64,000 nt of DNA from UBA1479 sp040221095 (GCA_040221095.1 JAVJVP010000015.1:1-64000), one strand, 5' to 3'; shown: positions 32,411 to 41,041, counted from the stretch's first letter. Translations and numbers: made by a program. Notes: generated by a model not told the origin, from the sequence alone.

Positions 32411-33033
32411 TGTACTATCTCCGCGACCAGGGCCTCGGCCTCGGCCAGGTTTTCCGGTTTGTTGATGTTGAAGAAGGGATCAAAGGGGGCCGTCGGAAAG
32501 TCGACATGGACAATGCGGTAACGCGCGGTCCAGGCGTCGATCTTGCGCATGTCCTCGCCGGTCATGGCGGCGCGCAGGTCATCGGCCAGGGCGACCGGCC
32601 AAAGGGCGAACACGGGATGGGTGCGGTCCCCGGATTGGGCGCAAGCCATCTCCGCCTTGCCGTCGACGACCGCCTGGTGCAGCCGCCGGACCAAGATTTC
32701 CGGAAAGAACGGCGCATCGGTGGCGAAGGACGCCAGCCACGTCGCCCCGGGATGGGTTTCCCGCGCCCATTCCATGCCCGTGAGAATGCCCGCCAGCGGC
32801 CCGGCATGACCCTCGATCACGTCGCCTGCCATGGGCAGGCCGTAGGATGCGAAACGCGCCGGGTCGCCGTTGACATTGAGCAGCAGGTCCCGGACCTGCG
32901 GCCGCGCCCGGGCCACCACATGATCCAAAATCGGCTTGCCGCCAAGGGTGCGCAGCGGCTTGTCGCCGCCGCCCATGCGCCGCGCCAATCCGCCGGCCAG
33001 CAGCACGCCAACCGTATCGATGGAAGCCGTCAT
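32407..33033 (-). CDS. mobA: Molybdenum cofactor guanylyltransferase MobA
   Basis: The 208-residue protein has the nucleotidyltransferase motif LAGGLARRMGGGDKPL at the N-terminus, GPLAGILTGMEW, the metal-binding ASFATDAPFF and the C-terminal FFNINKPENLAEAE. MobA attaches GMP to molybdopterin to make the MGD cofactor that both formate dehydrogenases need. The ATG at 33031-33033 overlaps the fdhD stop by four bases; the longer frame upstream lies inside fdhD and is a shadow. Confidence 0.95.
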   Translation of the reverse strand: MTASIDTVGVLLAGGLARRMGGGDKPLRTLGGKPILDHVVARARPQVRDLLLNVNGDPARFASYGLPMAGDVIEGHAGPLAGILTGMEWARETHPGATWLASFATDAPFFPEILVRRLHQAVVDGKAEMACAQSGDRTHPVFALWPVALADDLRAAMTGEDMRKIDAWTARYRIVHVDFPTAPFDPFFNINKPENLAEAEALVAEIVQ

Positions 33034-33980
33034 CGGCTGCCCTTGCGGCGCAGTTCCAGGGGCTCGTCCGCCGCCTCGCCGTGGTCGGCGTCGAATTCGA
33101 TGCGGTCCTGGCCGGCCAGGGCAATGAAACGCCGGCCCTTGGCCCGGCCGATCAGGGTCAGGCCGACCTGGTTGGCAAGGTCCACGCCCCAGGCCGTGAA
33201 GCCGGAGCGCGACACCAGAATGGGGATCTCCATCTGCACGGTCTTGATGACCATTTCCGAGGTCAGCCGCCCGGTGGTGTAGAAAATCTTGTCGCGCCCC
33301 GACCAGCCGTGCAGGAACATGAAGCCCGCGATCTTGTCGACGGCGTTGTGGCGGCCGACGTCTTCCATGTACAGCAGCGGGCGGTCGTCCTTGCACAGCA
33401 CGCAGCCGTGGATGGCGCCCGCTTCCAGATAAAGGCTCGGCGCCGTGTTGATCTTCTTCATCAGAGCGAACAACCAGGACGTCTTGATGACCGCGCCCTC
33501 GGCCAGCTTAACGTTTTCGAACTTCTCCATCACGTCGCCGAACACGGTGCCCTGGGCGCAGCCGGACGTCAGGGTTTTCTTCTTCAGCTTTTCCTCGAAA
33601 TCCGTCTCGCGCTCCGTGCGCACGACGACGACTTCCAGGTCGTCGTCGAATTCCACCGCCGTCACCACGTCGTCGGGACGCAGCATGTTCTGGTTCACCA
33701 GATAGCCGACGGCGAGATATTCCGGATAGTCGCAGATCGTCATCATGGTGACGATCTCGCGGCCGTTGAGGAACAGGGTCAGGGGCCGTTCCACGGTGAC
33801 CGAGGCGATCACGGGTGAACCGTCCTGATCGATGCCCGGCACCCTTTCCGTCAGGCGCGGGTCGTCCGGGTCCGGCTTGACGACAAGCTCGCCCACGCCG
33901 TCCGCAAAGGTCTCGCTCAGCGGGTTTCGGCCCGGCTTGACGGAATCGATGTCGCTGTCACTCACACCCTGTTCTCCCAA
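33030..33980 (-). CDS. fdhD: Formate dehydrogenase accessory sulfurtransferase FdhD
   Basis: The 316-residue protein has ERPLTLFLNGREIVTMM, the central loop LTSGCAQGTVFGD with Cys141, HGCVLC, VGRHNAVDKIAG and TGRLTSEMVIK. FdhD passes sulfur from a cysteine desulfurase to the Mo/W atom, which activates formate dehydrogenase. E. coli FdhD has two cysteines in the loop (CxxC). Here the second position is Gly144, so the loop has a single cysteine. It heads the tight fdhD-mobA-DUF3305-DUF3306 operon. Confidence 0.93.
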   Translation of the reverse strand: MGEQGVSDSDIDSVKPGRNPLSETFADGVGELVVKPDPDDPRLTERVPGIDQDGSPVIASVTVERPLTLFLNGREIVTMMTICDYPEYLAVGYLVNQNMLRPDDVVTAVEFDDDLEVVVVRTERETDFEEKLKKKTLTSGCAQGTVFGDVMEKFENVKLAEGAVIKTSWLFALMKKINTAPSLYLEAGAIHGCVLCKDDRPLLYMEDVGRHNAVDKIAGFMFLHGWSGRDKIFYTTGRLTSEMVIKTVQMEIPILVSRSGFTAWGVDLANQVGLTLIGRAKGRRFIALAGQDRIEFDADHGEAADEPLELRRKGSR

Positions 33981-34221
33981 AACCGCCAGGGACCTTGCCC
34001 GCCCCGGCGGCTGCTCCCCGCGTCAGGCCGCGCCGACGGTCTGATACGCCACGGTCGCGGTCCGGCCCACTACATGGGGTTTCGGAGTTTCGGCGGCAAG
34101 GGTCGCTAGGTCAAGGTCGCCGCGCATCACACCCCCGCGAGGGCCGGTGTCTCGGCATTGTTCAGGTTTCCTGCTATGAGTGGCTCACCCATCGTCCATC
34201 TTCCAAACAGCCGGCCCGCCC

Positions 34222-34839
34222 ATGCCCTTCCCAAACATCATCCTGATTCGCCACGGCCAGACCGAATGGAACCGCGAGGGACGTATCCAGGGCCACGGCA
34301 ATTCGGTCCTGACCGAGCTGGGGCGCGCCCAGGCCGCGGCTTACGGCCGGCTGCTGGCCGAGCGCTTCACCCCCCTCGCGCCCTTCGCCCTGTACCGCAG
34401 CCCGGCCGGTCGCTGCGTCGAAACGACGGCGCTGGCTTCTGCCGCCGCCGGGCTCGACCCGGCCGCCTTCACCATCGACGCGCGGCTGAAGGAAAAGGGA
34501 TACGGCCGCTGGGAAGGCATGACCCGGCCCGAGATCGCCCAGACCGGCGACGACGCGGAACTCGGCGCCATGGACACCGATCCCTGGGAGCACCGCCCGC
34601 CCGGCGGCGGCGAAACGCTGACGGAAGTGATGGTGCGGGCGCGGGCCTGGCTTGCGGGCCTTGCCCCGGAACGGCCCGTCATCGTGGTCTGCCACGGCGG
34701 CACGGGGCGCACCCTGATTCGCAGCTATCTGGGCCTGAACGCCCAGGAAACCATGGACATCCAAATGCGTCAGGATGTGGTATTTCATCTCACGGCGCGG
34801 GGACTCGACGTGCTCGAAACCGGCGCGGATATGCATTAA
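34222..34839 (+). CDS. Histidine phosphatase (phosphoglycerate mutase-like) family protein
   Basis: The 205-residue product has the catalytic LIRHGQTEWN near the N-terminus, the arginine motif YRSPAGRCVETT, and the second catalytic His in VVCHGGTGRTLIRSYL. Family members range from phosphoglycerate mutase to cobalamin, sugar or nucleotide phosphatases; substrate cannot be told from sequence. The start is set at the ATG at 34222; an in-frame GTG at 34180 is an alternative. It is divergent from fdhD across about 240 bases. Confidence 0.85.
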   Translation: MPFPNIILIRHGQTEWNREGRIQGHGNSVLTELGRAQAAAYGRLLAERFTPLAPFALYRSPAGRCVETTALASAAAGLDPAAFTIDARLKEKGYGRWEGMTRPEIAQTGDDAELGAMDTDPWEHRPPGGGETLTEVMVRARAWLAGLAPERPVIVVCHGGTGRTLIRSYLGLNAQETMDIQMRQDVVFHLTARGLDVLETGADMH

Positions 34840-34864
34840 CCTGTTTATAGTTAATTCATAAAAA

Positions 34865-35155
34865 TCAATCCACGCCGTCGACTAAAAGCAACGTTCCCTT
34901 GGCCGATGCCATGCGGATGGCCATCGGTTTTTCGTATTCGGGGGACGCATGCCAGGCCTGGGCCGCCGCCATGTCGGGAAATCGCAGCACCACGGTACGT
35001 GACGACCGCTCCTCACCCTCCAGCGCGACCTGCGCGCCGCCGCGCACGAGGTATTCGCCGCCGTAAGCGGCGATCGTCGCGGGCACCAGGGCCTGATACT
35101 CCTTGAAGGTTTCCGGATCGGTGATGTCGATCTGGGCGATCATGTAGGCGGTCAT
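34865..35155 (-). CDS. DUF1330 family protein
   Basis: The 96-residue product has the DUF1330 pattern: MTAYMIAQIDITDPETFKEY, GGEYLVRGG and RFPDMAAAQAWHASPEYEK. The fold is a ferredoxin-like dimeric alpha-beta barrel. No reaction is established for the family. It is 41 bases downstream of the cupin gene on the same strand. Confidence 0.85.
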   Translation of the reverse strand: MTAYMIAQIDITDPETFKEYQALVPATIAAYGGEYLVRGGAQVALEGEERSSRTVVLRFPDMAAAQAWHASPEYEKPMAIRMASAKGTLLLVDGVD

Positions 35156-35196
35156 CGGCGGTTTCCTCCTCTCCGTCGTTGCGGGGTGGATGAAGG

Positions 35197-35850
35197 CTAC
35201 TTCAGGTGCCCCTGCTTGACCCAGAGCAAACAGCCATCCGTCGTACGCGGCGAATGAAAGCTTCCGGGCGGCAGGCGGAACCAGGTGCCCTTGCCGTGGA
35301 TACCGTTCTCGTCCTCGACGCTGCCTTCCAGAACCAGGACCTCCTCGCCCCGCGGATGGGCGTGGGGGGTCGCAACGCAACCCGGCCCCATCTTGGTCAG
35401 CCACACGCGCTCCGCCCCGAATTCATACAGCGGCATGCGGAACAGGCCGGGCACGTCGCCGACGACCCAGTCGCCCGACCTGGTGTCGATGGTCACCTGC
35501 GTCTGATCGTCCGGGGCCATCTGGCGCAGCTTGACGAAGATGGTGCAGCCGGGCGCGGTCCGAGGCGCGTGGCTGCTGCCGACCGGATTGCGCACGTAGG
35601 TGCCGGCGGGAAAGTCGCCGTGCTCGTCGGAAAACACGCCTTCCAGCACCATGAATTCCTCGCCGCCGCCGTGGCGGTGGGTGGGAAATTGGGATCCGGG
35701 GGCATAGCGGACGATACTGGTCGCGCGGGCGACTTCGTCGCCGTCCCGTTCCAGCATGCGGCGCTCAACCCCGGGCGACGGCGACGGCACCCAGTCAAGG
35801 GACGTGGAATCGACAATGGCCGGCCGGGAAAGATCGGCATGCAGTTTCAT
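35197..35850 (-). CDS. Bicupin protein (ChrR-like cupin)
   Basis: The 217-residue product contains two cupin modules. The first has FPTHRHGGGEEFMVLEGVF then GTYVRNPVGSSHAP. The second has TPHAHPRGEEVLVLEGSV then GTWFRLPPGSFHSP. Each module has the metal-binding His-His-Glu-His set. It resembles the cupin half of anti-sigma ChrR proteins, but the N-terminal zinc anti-sigma domain is absent. It is probably a metal-dependent dioxygenase or sensor. Start at the ATG at 35848-35850. Confidence 0.8.
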   Translation of the reverse strand: MKLHADLSRPAIVDSTSLDWVPSPSPGVERRMLERDGDEVARATSIVRYAPGSQFPTHRHGGGEEFMVLEGVFSDEHGDFPAGTYVRNPVGSSHAPRTAPGCTIFVKLRQMAPDDQTQVTIDTRSGDWVVGDVPGLFRMPLYEFGAERVWLTKMGPGCVATPHAHPRGEEVLVLEGSVEDENGIHGKGTWFRLPPGSFHSPRTTDGCLLWVKQGHLK

Positions 35851-35981
35851 GGACCGGGTCTCCGTCGCATGCGCCAATGGTAACGTTCTTGAGACCATGA
35901 TCCCCCGGTCTGCCGCGGGCAATCCGTCCGCCGGGACAAGCACCTTTTCCCCGCCGGCACTTGTATCCGGAGCACGTTGAC

Positions 35982-36602
35982 CTACCCCTTCCGGAACCAC
36001 CGCGCGGCCAATGCGTCGGCGCGGTCCAGGCGCGCCGCCAGATACGCCTTGGCTTCCGCCTGCCCTCGGCTGTCGTCGCGGCACCAGCGGCGAACAACGG
36101 CCAGAAACAGCAGGGTCAGGCCGATTTCCTCGATCTGCCGCTGTCGTCCCATTGCCCCCATGCCCGCCGCATCGCGCAGCCATTGGATCAGCCGCGACAG
36201 ATCGAACACCATCGGCACGTAATGATGCGGGTGAAACGGCCACAGCTTATCCGCCAGCATCTGGGCCGTGACGGCCCGGTGGGGCGCCAAGGCATCGAAC
36301 CACCGCAACATCAGGATGTTCAGCCGGTCTTTGACCGGTTGCCGCACGAACCCCCGGGGCGGGGCCGCCAGCATGGCGTCCCGCGCCCGGGCGAACCAGG
36401 CATTGGCGATGGCGTCCTTGTCGCGGAAATGACGGGCCAGGTCCGCCGGGGACAGGCCCAGGTCGGCGGCCAGGGCGCTCAGGCTGAGCGCGTCCCACCC
36501 TGCCCCATCGGCCAGGGTCAGCGCGCGATCAAGGATCGCATCCGCCGATGGCGAGGCCTTGGCGGCCTTGGGTATATTGTCTTTCCGTCGGGGTGCCGCC
36601 AT
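35982..36602 (-). CDS. TetR-fold protein with COQ9-like C-terminal part
   Basis: The 206-residue product, counted from MAAPRRKD, has a TetR-like helix-turn-helix (LSLSALAADLGLSPADLARHFRDKDAI, about residues 40-67). The end resembles COQ9 family proteins: SRLIQWLRDAAGM, then a helix with VVRRWCRDDSRGQAEAKAYLAARLDRAD. COQ9 is a TetR-fold lipid-binding ubiquinone biosynthesis factor. The basic N-terminus and clear helix-turn-helix favour DNA binding, but a lipid-binding role is possible. It is upstream of the cupin gene on the same strand, 131 bases away. Confidence 0.65.
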   Translation of the reverse strand: MAAPRRKDNIPKAAKASPSADAILDRALTLADGAGWDALSLSALAADLGLSPADLARHFRDKDAIANAWFARARDAMLAAPPRGFVRQPVKDRLNILMLRWFDALAPHRAVTAQMLADKLWPFHPHHYVPMVFDLSRLIQWLRDAAGMGAMGRQRQIEEIGLTLLFLAVVRRWCRDDSRGQAEAKAYLAARLDRADALAARWFRKG

Positions 36603-36625
36603 GGGCGCCTCCCGTCGAAGTTGGG

Positions 36626-36928
36626 TCAGTAGACGAGCTTGCGGATGTCGTCGGCGTTGGATGGCCATTTCGACCAGTCGCGCACGCCCAGGCCCCAGTT
36701 GTTCACGGTGCCCTTGTCGATGCCCTGGTCGATCAACCATTGGCAGGTCTTAGTTTGCCCGGCCGCCGCCGCGTACATCAGGGCCGAATTGCCGTGGGCG
36801 TCGATGGTGTCGAGCTTCGTGCCGGCGTCCAGCGCCTGTTGCAGGGTGTCCCGGTCGCCGCGCTGGGCGGCCAGCATGAAATCCTCGACGGAAAACCCGT
36901 TCTTTCCGGATGCCGCACGATCAGCCAT
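36626..36928 (-). CDS. Small ankyrin-repeat protein
   Basis: The 100-residue product has one full ankyrin repeat (HGNSALMYAAAAGQTKTCQWLIDQG, residues 45-69) and a partial one before it (FMLAAQRGDRDTLQQALDAG). The end is WSKWPSNADDIRKLVY. It is too short for a stable long solenoid and probably acts as an adaptor or inhibitor. No partner is suggested by the neighbours. Confidence 0.75.
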   Translation of the reverse strand: MADRAASGKNGFSVEDFMLAAQRGDRDTLQQALDAGTKLDTIDAHGNSALMYAAAAGQTKTCQWLIDQGIDKGTVNNWGLGVRDWSKWPSNADDIRKLVY

Positions 36929-37144
36929 TGCCTGCTCTTTCCTCTTTCTCTTCAGGGGCTTTTCAGCACCCTTCGCTCCCCCATAGTTAGGGTTTCGGCT
37001 TTCGAAAGTAAACGGCCCAAACGTAGCCGCGGAATACCCCTACTCGTGCACCGTTTTTATTCTCTATAAAATAGCCTACACGAAACACATGTTCTAACGC
37101 ACGAGCGTCCCCAGAAAGACGCCGGATAGGGAAGCATCGGTCTT

Positions 37145-39244
37145 ATGAAGCTCAATGAGAAGCACGTCCTCGTCTGCGACTGCGAAGGCACCATGTCGAT
37201 CGACGGCAAGGCCCTGGCCAAGGCTTGCGGCGACGGCGGCGACCTGAAGGTCGCGACCCATCTGTGCCGCCGCCAGGTCGAGGAATTCCAGCGTGTCGCG
37301 GGCGCCGCCGGACAGGCCGGGGAAACCCTACTGGTCGCCTGCACCCAGGAAGCCCCCCTGTTCCTGGAAACCTTGGACGAAATGGACACGGCCCCCGCCA
37401 TCGCCTTCACCAACATCCGCGAAAAGGCGGGCTGGTCCGACGCCGCCCAGGACAAAAAATCTGCGACCAACCTGACGGCCAAGATGGCCGCCCTGCTGAA
37501 CGAAGCCGCCATGGACCTGGCCGGTGCGCGCTCCGTCTCCATGAAATCCGACGGCGTGACCCTGGTGCTGGGCAAAGGCGAGGATGCGGTCGCCGCCGCG
37601 CGCAAGCTGGCCGGGCGGCTGAACGTCACCCTGGTCCTGGAAGGGGCCAAGGACGTGCCGCCCCCCGCCGTCATGGAATTTCCCGTATTCGCGGGCAAGG
37701 TCACCGGCGCCGGTGGGCACCTGGGCGCGTTCCAGGTCGCCATCGCGGGTTTCATTCCGGCCAAGGCGTCAAGCCGCGGCGCCCTGGAATGGGAAGGAGA
37801 GCCGCAGGCCGGAACCTCCGAATGCGATCTGATCCTGGACCTGCGCGGCGGCCCCGCCCTGTTCCCCCATGCGGACAAGCGCGACGGCTATTACAACCCG
37901 GACCGCGGCAACCCGGCCCTGGTCGCCGAAACCATCTTCGAGATGATCGACATGGTCGGCGAGTTCGAAAAACCCCGCTACGTCGATTACGACGACAAGA
38001 TCTGCGCCCATTCCCGAAGCCGCATCACCGGCTGTTCACGCTGCATCGACAGCTGCCCGGCCGGGGCCATCACGCCCGACAACGAACGGGTCAAGATCGA
38101 CCCCTATCTGTGCGGCGGCTGCGGCATCTGCGCCTCGGTCTGCCCGACGGGGGCGGCGACCTACGCCCTGCCGCTGGGCGACGAATTGTTCAAGCGCGCC
38201 CGCACGGTGCTGCGCACCTATGCCAAGGCCGGCGGCACGGACCCGGTGCTGCTGATCCACGACGCGGACCAGGGCGAGGAAGCCATCGGCCTGATCTCGC
38301 GCATGGGGCGCGGCCTGCCCGCGAACTGTATCCCCTTCGCCGTCAACGAGGTGACGCAGACCGGCCTCGACCTGTTCCTGTCGGCCGCCGCCTACGGCGC
38401 CGCCCACTGTCTGATCCTGCTGCCGCCCAAGAAGCGCGCGGAGGCCCAGGCCCAGGAAGGCGAGATCGCCATCGCCGAAACGGTGCTGGACGGCCTCGGC
38501 TACGGCACGGGCCGCATCCGCCATCTGCATCTGGACGACCCTTCGGCGGTCGAGGACGCGCTCTGGTCCCTGAAAAAGCTGCCCGCCATGCCGCAGGGCG
38601 ATTTCCTGCCCCTGGGCCGCAAACGGACGATCATGCGCCTGGCGCTGGATACCCTGCATGCCGGGGCGCCCAACAAGGTCGACGAGATCGCCATGCCTGT
38701 GGGCGCCCCCTTCGGCACGGTGACCGTGGATGCGTCCGGCTGCACGCTCTGCCTCAGTTGCGTCGGCGCCTGCCCGGCGCGGGCACTGCGCGACAATCCG
38801 GACAAGCCGCAGTTGTCGTTCGTCGAGGACGCCTGCGTGCAGTGTGGCCTCTGCGTCAAGACCTGCCCGGAAAAGGTCATCACCCTGACGCCCCGCCTGT
38901 CGTTCAAGGACGAAGCCAAGAGCCCCCGCGTGCAGAAGGAGGAAGACCCCTTCCACTGCATCCGCTGCGGCAAGCCCTACGGCACCCGCGCCACCATCAA
39001 CCAGCTGACCAACAAACTGAAGGGGCATTCCATGTTCCCGGGTGCTGCGCTTGACCGCATCAAGATGTGCGACGACTGTCGCGTCATGGTGCAGTTCGAG
39101 GTCGCCAATCCGCTGGCCGGCGCGCCCAAGCCCATGACCCGCACGACCCAGGACTACCTGAACGAGCGCGAGGAAATGCGCGTCGCGGCGGAGGCCGACA
39201 TGCGGGCCAAGGGGCTGAAACCCGACACGGAAAATGACGGATGA
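37145..39244 (+). CDS. Large multi-cluster 4Fe-4S protein associated with formate dehydrogenase
   Basis: The 699-residue cytoplasmic protein has two ferredoxin pairs. Cysteine groups begin at residue 297 (CSRCIDSCPAG) and 323 (CGGCGICASVCPTG), and again at 533 (CTLCLSCVGACP) and 564 (CVQCGLCVKTCP). A CxxC at 605 and another at 642 look like a metal-binding knuckle. The N-terminal 280 residues lack cysteine clusters and read like a fused regulatory or carrier domain. Proteins of this form usually sit beside DUF3305/DUF3306 in formate dehydrogenase clusters; electron transfer or assembly roles are inferred. Here it is separated from that cluster by five genes. Confidence 0.82.
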   Translation: MKLNEKHVLVCDCEGTMSIDGKALAKACGDGGDLKVATHLCRRQVEEFQRVAGAAGQAGETLLVACTQEAPLFLETLDEMDTAPAIAFTNIREKAGWSDAAQDKKSATNLTAKMAALLNEAAMDLAGARSVSMKSDGVTLVLGKGEDAVAAARKLAGRLNVTLVLEGAKDVPPPAVMEFPVFAGKVTGAGGHLGAFQVAIAGFIPAKASSRGALEWEGEPQAGTSECDLILDLRGGPALFPHADKRDGYYNPDRGNPALVAETIFEMIDMVGEFEKPRYVDYDDKICAHSRSRITGCSRCIDSCPAGAITPDNERVKIDPYLCGGCGICASVCPTGAATYALPLGDELFKRARTVLRTYAKAGGTDPVLLIHDADQGEEAIGLISRMGRGLPANCIPFAVNEVTQTGLDLFLSAAAYGAAHCLILLPPKKRAEAQAQEGEIAIAETVLDGLGYGTGRIRHLHLDDPSAVEDALWSLKKLPAMPQGDFLPLGRKRTIMRLALDTLHAGAPNKVDEIAMPVGAPFGTVTVDASGCTLCLSCVGACPARALRDNPDKPQLSFVEDACVQCGLCVKTCPEKVITLTPRLSFKDEAKSPRVQKEEDPFHCIRCGKPYGTRATINQLTNKLKGHSMFPGAALDRIKMCDDCRVMVQFEVANPLAGAPKPMTRTTQDYLNEREEMRVAAEADMRAKGLKPDTENDG

Positions 39245-39360
39245 TCCGGAATTCTGGCCCCCGGCGCCTTTCCACCCTGCGGAATTCCTCATAAAAAATG
39301 GGGGCGACAAGGGCGCCAGGCCTTACTATCTTTAAGGCGATATGACTAAATGGAATAACG

Positions 39361-39406
39361 GTCGCCGGGTTGCAAACAGCCCGGCGACGGCCCGAAACCG
39401 GGCCGT
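39361..39406 (+). promoter_or_regulatory. Two adjacent hairpins in the moaA leader
   Basis: GTCGCCGGG (39361-39369) pairs with CCCGGCGAC (39380-39388). ACGGCCCG (39387-39394) pairs with CGGGCCGT (39399-39406). The stems share two bases and so compete at the boundary. They end 34 bases before the moaA ATG, which has only a weak ribosome-binding site. This could be a structured regulatory leader. It does not obviously match the known molybdenum-cofactor riboswitch, which cannot be scored by eye. Confidence 0.45.
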
Positions 39407-39440
39407 GACACGACCTTGAGGACGCAACTGGGCTGACTCC

Positions 39441-40439
39441 ATGACCAGCATGATTGACCCCTTCGGACGGGCGGTAAGCTACCTCCGCGTATCCGTCACA
39501 GACCGCTGCGATTTCCGCTGTGTCTATTGCATGGCGGAAGACATGACCTTCCTGCCCAAGGCGGACATCCTGTCGCTGGAGGAACTCGACCGCCTGTGTT
39601 CGGCCTTCGTGCGCAAGGGCGTGAAGAAGCTGCGCCTGACCGGGGGCGAGCCCCTGGTCCGCCGCAACATCATGTCGCTGATCCGCTCCCTCGGCCGCCA
39701 CCTGAAGACCGGCGACCTTGAGGAACTGACCCTGACCTCCAACGGCTCCCAACTCGCGCGCTTCGCGGACGAACTGGTCGACGCCGGGGTGCGGCGCATC
39801 AACGTTTCGCTCGACACGCTCGATCCCGACCGGTTCGAGGCGATCACCCGCTGGGGCAAGCTGGACAAGGTTCTGGGCGGCATCGACGCGGCCCGCAAGG
39901 CCGGCCTGCACGTGAAGATCAACACCGTAGCGCTGAAGAACTTCAACGAGGACGAACTGGACCGCATGATCGAGTACTGCGGCGAGAACGCCTTCGACAT
40001 GACCCTGATCGAAACCATGCCGCTCGGCGAGATCGATCAGGACCGCACGGACCAGTACCTGCCCCTGTCCAAGGTGCGCGAACGCCTGGAGAAGACCTGG
40101 ACTCTTTCGGACATTCCGTTCAAGACCGGCGGCCCGGCGCGCTATACCCAGGTTGAGGAAACGGGCCAGAAACTCGGCTTCATCACGCCGCTGACCCATA
40201 ATTTCTGCGAAGGCTGCAACCGCGTGCGCCTGACCTGCACGGGTACGCTGTACATGTGCCTGGGCCAGGACGATGCCGCCGACCTGCGCGCGCCCTTGCG
40301 CGCATCCGAGGGCGACGACCTGCTGGAAACCGCCATCGACGAGGCCATCGGCCGCAAACCCAAGGGCCATGATTTCGTCATCGAGCGGCGCGGCGACGGC
40401 CCGGCCGTGGGCCGTCACATGAGCGTCACCGGCGGCTGA
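39441..40439 (+). CDS. moaA: GTP 3',8-cyclase MoaA
   Basis: The 332-residue radical-SAM enzyme has the N-terminal cluster motif with C23, C27 and C30 (TDRCDFRCVYCMAED). The GTP-binding C-terminal cluster is C256, C259 and C273 (NFCEGCNRVRLTC...YMC). The conserved C-terminal Gly-Gly is present. MoaA converts GTP to the 3',8-cyclo intermediate, the first step of molybdenum cofactor synthesis with MoaC. The other moa genes are not in the window. It follows the Fe-S protein after about 200 bases that contain two hairpins. Confidence 0.96.
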   Translation: MTSMIDPFGRAVSYLRVSVTDRCDFRCVYCMAEDMTFLPKADILSLEELDRLCSAFVRKGVKKLRLTGGEPLVRRNIMSLIRSLGRHLKTGDLEELTLTSNGSQLARFADELVDAGVRRINVSLDTLDPDRFEAITRWGKLDKVLGGIDAARKAGLHVKINTVALKNFNEDELDRMIEYCGENAFDMTLIETMPLGEIDQDRTDQYLPLSKVRERLEKTWTLSDIPFKTGGPARYTQVEETGQKLGFITPLTHNFCEGCNRVRLTCTGTLYMCLGQDDAADLRAPLRASEGDDLLETAIDEAIGRKPKGHDFVIERRGDGPAVGRHMSVTGG

Positions 40440-40492
40440 TCATTCATCACCACTGAGACAGTGAGGCGATGAGAAGGGGGAATCTCTTTTCC

Positions 40493-40525
40493 AGTCATGG
40501 CCGGGCGCGACCCGGCCATCCACGC
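40493..40525 (-). repeat. REP-like palindromic repeat, copy 1
   Basis: The element contains CATGGCCGGGCGCGACCCGGCCATCCACG, whose reverse complement matches the next copy at most positions. Its arms GGCCGGG and CCCGGCC form a hairpin. Elements of this shape (a GGATG-stem-loop-CATGAC pattern) are common between genes in alphaproteobacteria. Confidence 0.6.
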
Positions 40526-40556
40526 GCTGATCAAGTCGAAAACCGAGCGAAGGAAG

Positions 40557-40590
40557 GCGTGGATGCCCGTGTCAAGCACGGGCATGACGG
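40557..40590 (+). repeat. REP-like palindromic repeat, copy 2
   Basis: GTGGATGCCCGTG-TCAAG-CACGGGCATGACGG forms a hairpin and is the homologue of copy 1 in opposite orientation, 31 bases away. The pair sits between moaA and the next gene, where it may act as a transcription or mRNA-processing boundary. Confidence 0.6.
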
Positions 40591-40668
40591 CATCTCTCCC
40601 TTCTCACCGCCTCACCGCCTCCGTGGTTTTCTTTACTTTCTTATCCGGACCCCGATAGAGTTTCCATC

Positions 40669-41019
40669 ATGTCCAGATGGCAAGAATACGATTGGGATAT
40701 GATGATCCGGCGCAGGGCGCCGGCGCCGCTAATCGCGGTGGCGTTGTTGCTCGCCTTGTGGCTGGCGACGGCGGAAAGCGGCTCGATCACCGCCGTCAAA
40801 TGCAAGGCCGATCAGGAAGAACTGCTGGCCTCCATCGAGGCCGCCCGTCAGCAGACCATCGATCAGATCAACGTCCAGCTTGCCAATACCGGCGACTACC
40901 AGCGCATCGAAACGCTGTTGTCCATGCGCGACCAGGCCTGGGACGAGGAAGAGTCCCAGCGCGGGTTCGCCCAACAGGTGTTCTACGACTGTCTGAACGC
41001 CGCCAAGCGACCCGGCTGA
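40669..41019 (+). CDS. Hypothetical membrane-anchored or secreted small protein
   Basis: The 116-residue frame has a basic stretch RRR and one hydrophobic helix (LIAVALLLALWLATA, residues 21-35). The hydrophilic helical region after it has two cysteines (KCKADQ and YDCLNAA) that could form a disulfide. Starting at the ATG pair at 40699/40702 instead would make the helix a better signal peptide. No family is recognised. It stands alone between the REP pair and the IclR gene. Confidence 0.5.
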   Translation: MSRWQEYDWDMMIRRRAPAPLIAVALLLALWLATAESGSITAVKCKADQEELLASIEAARQQTIDQINVQLANTGDYQRIETLLSMRDQAWDEEESQRGFAQQVFYDCLNAAKRPG

Positions 41020-41041
41020 ACCTGCCTGCCGATACCTTCGT

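Noticed and set aside
34838..34860. ATTAAC and GTTAAT short dyad between the phosphatase and DUF1330 genes
   Set aside because: The stem is six AT-rich base pairs without a T-run, so it is too weak to call a terminator. Its TTAA spacing does not match a CtrA site.
37043..37105. 7-base inverted repeat (CTCGTGC, GCACGAG) in the promoter of the Fe-S protein gene
   Set aside because: The arms are 49 bases apart, so a match of this length is likely by chance.
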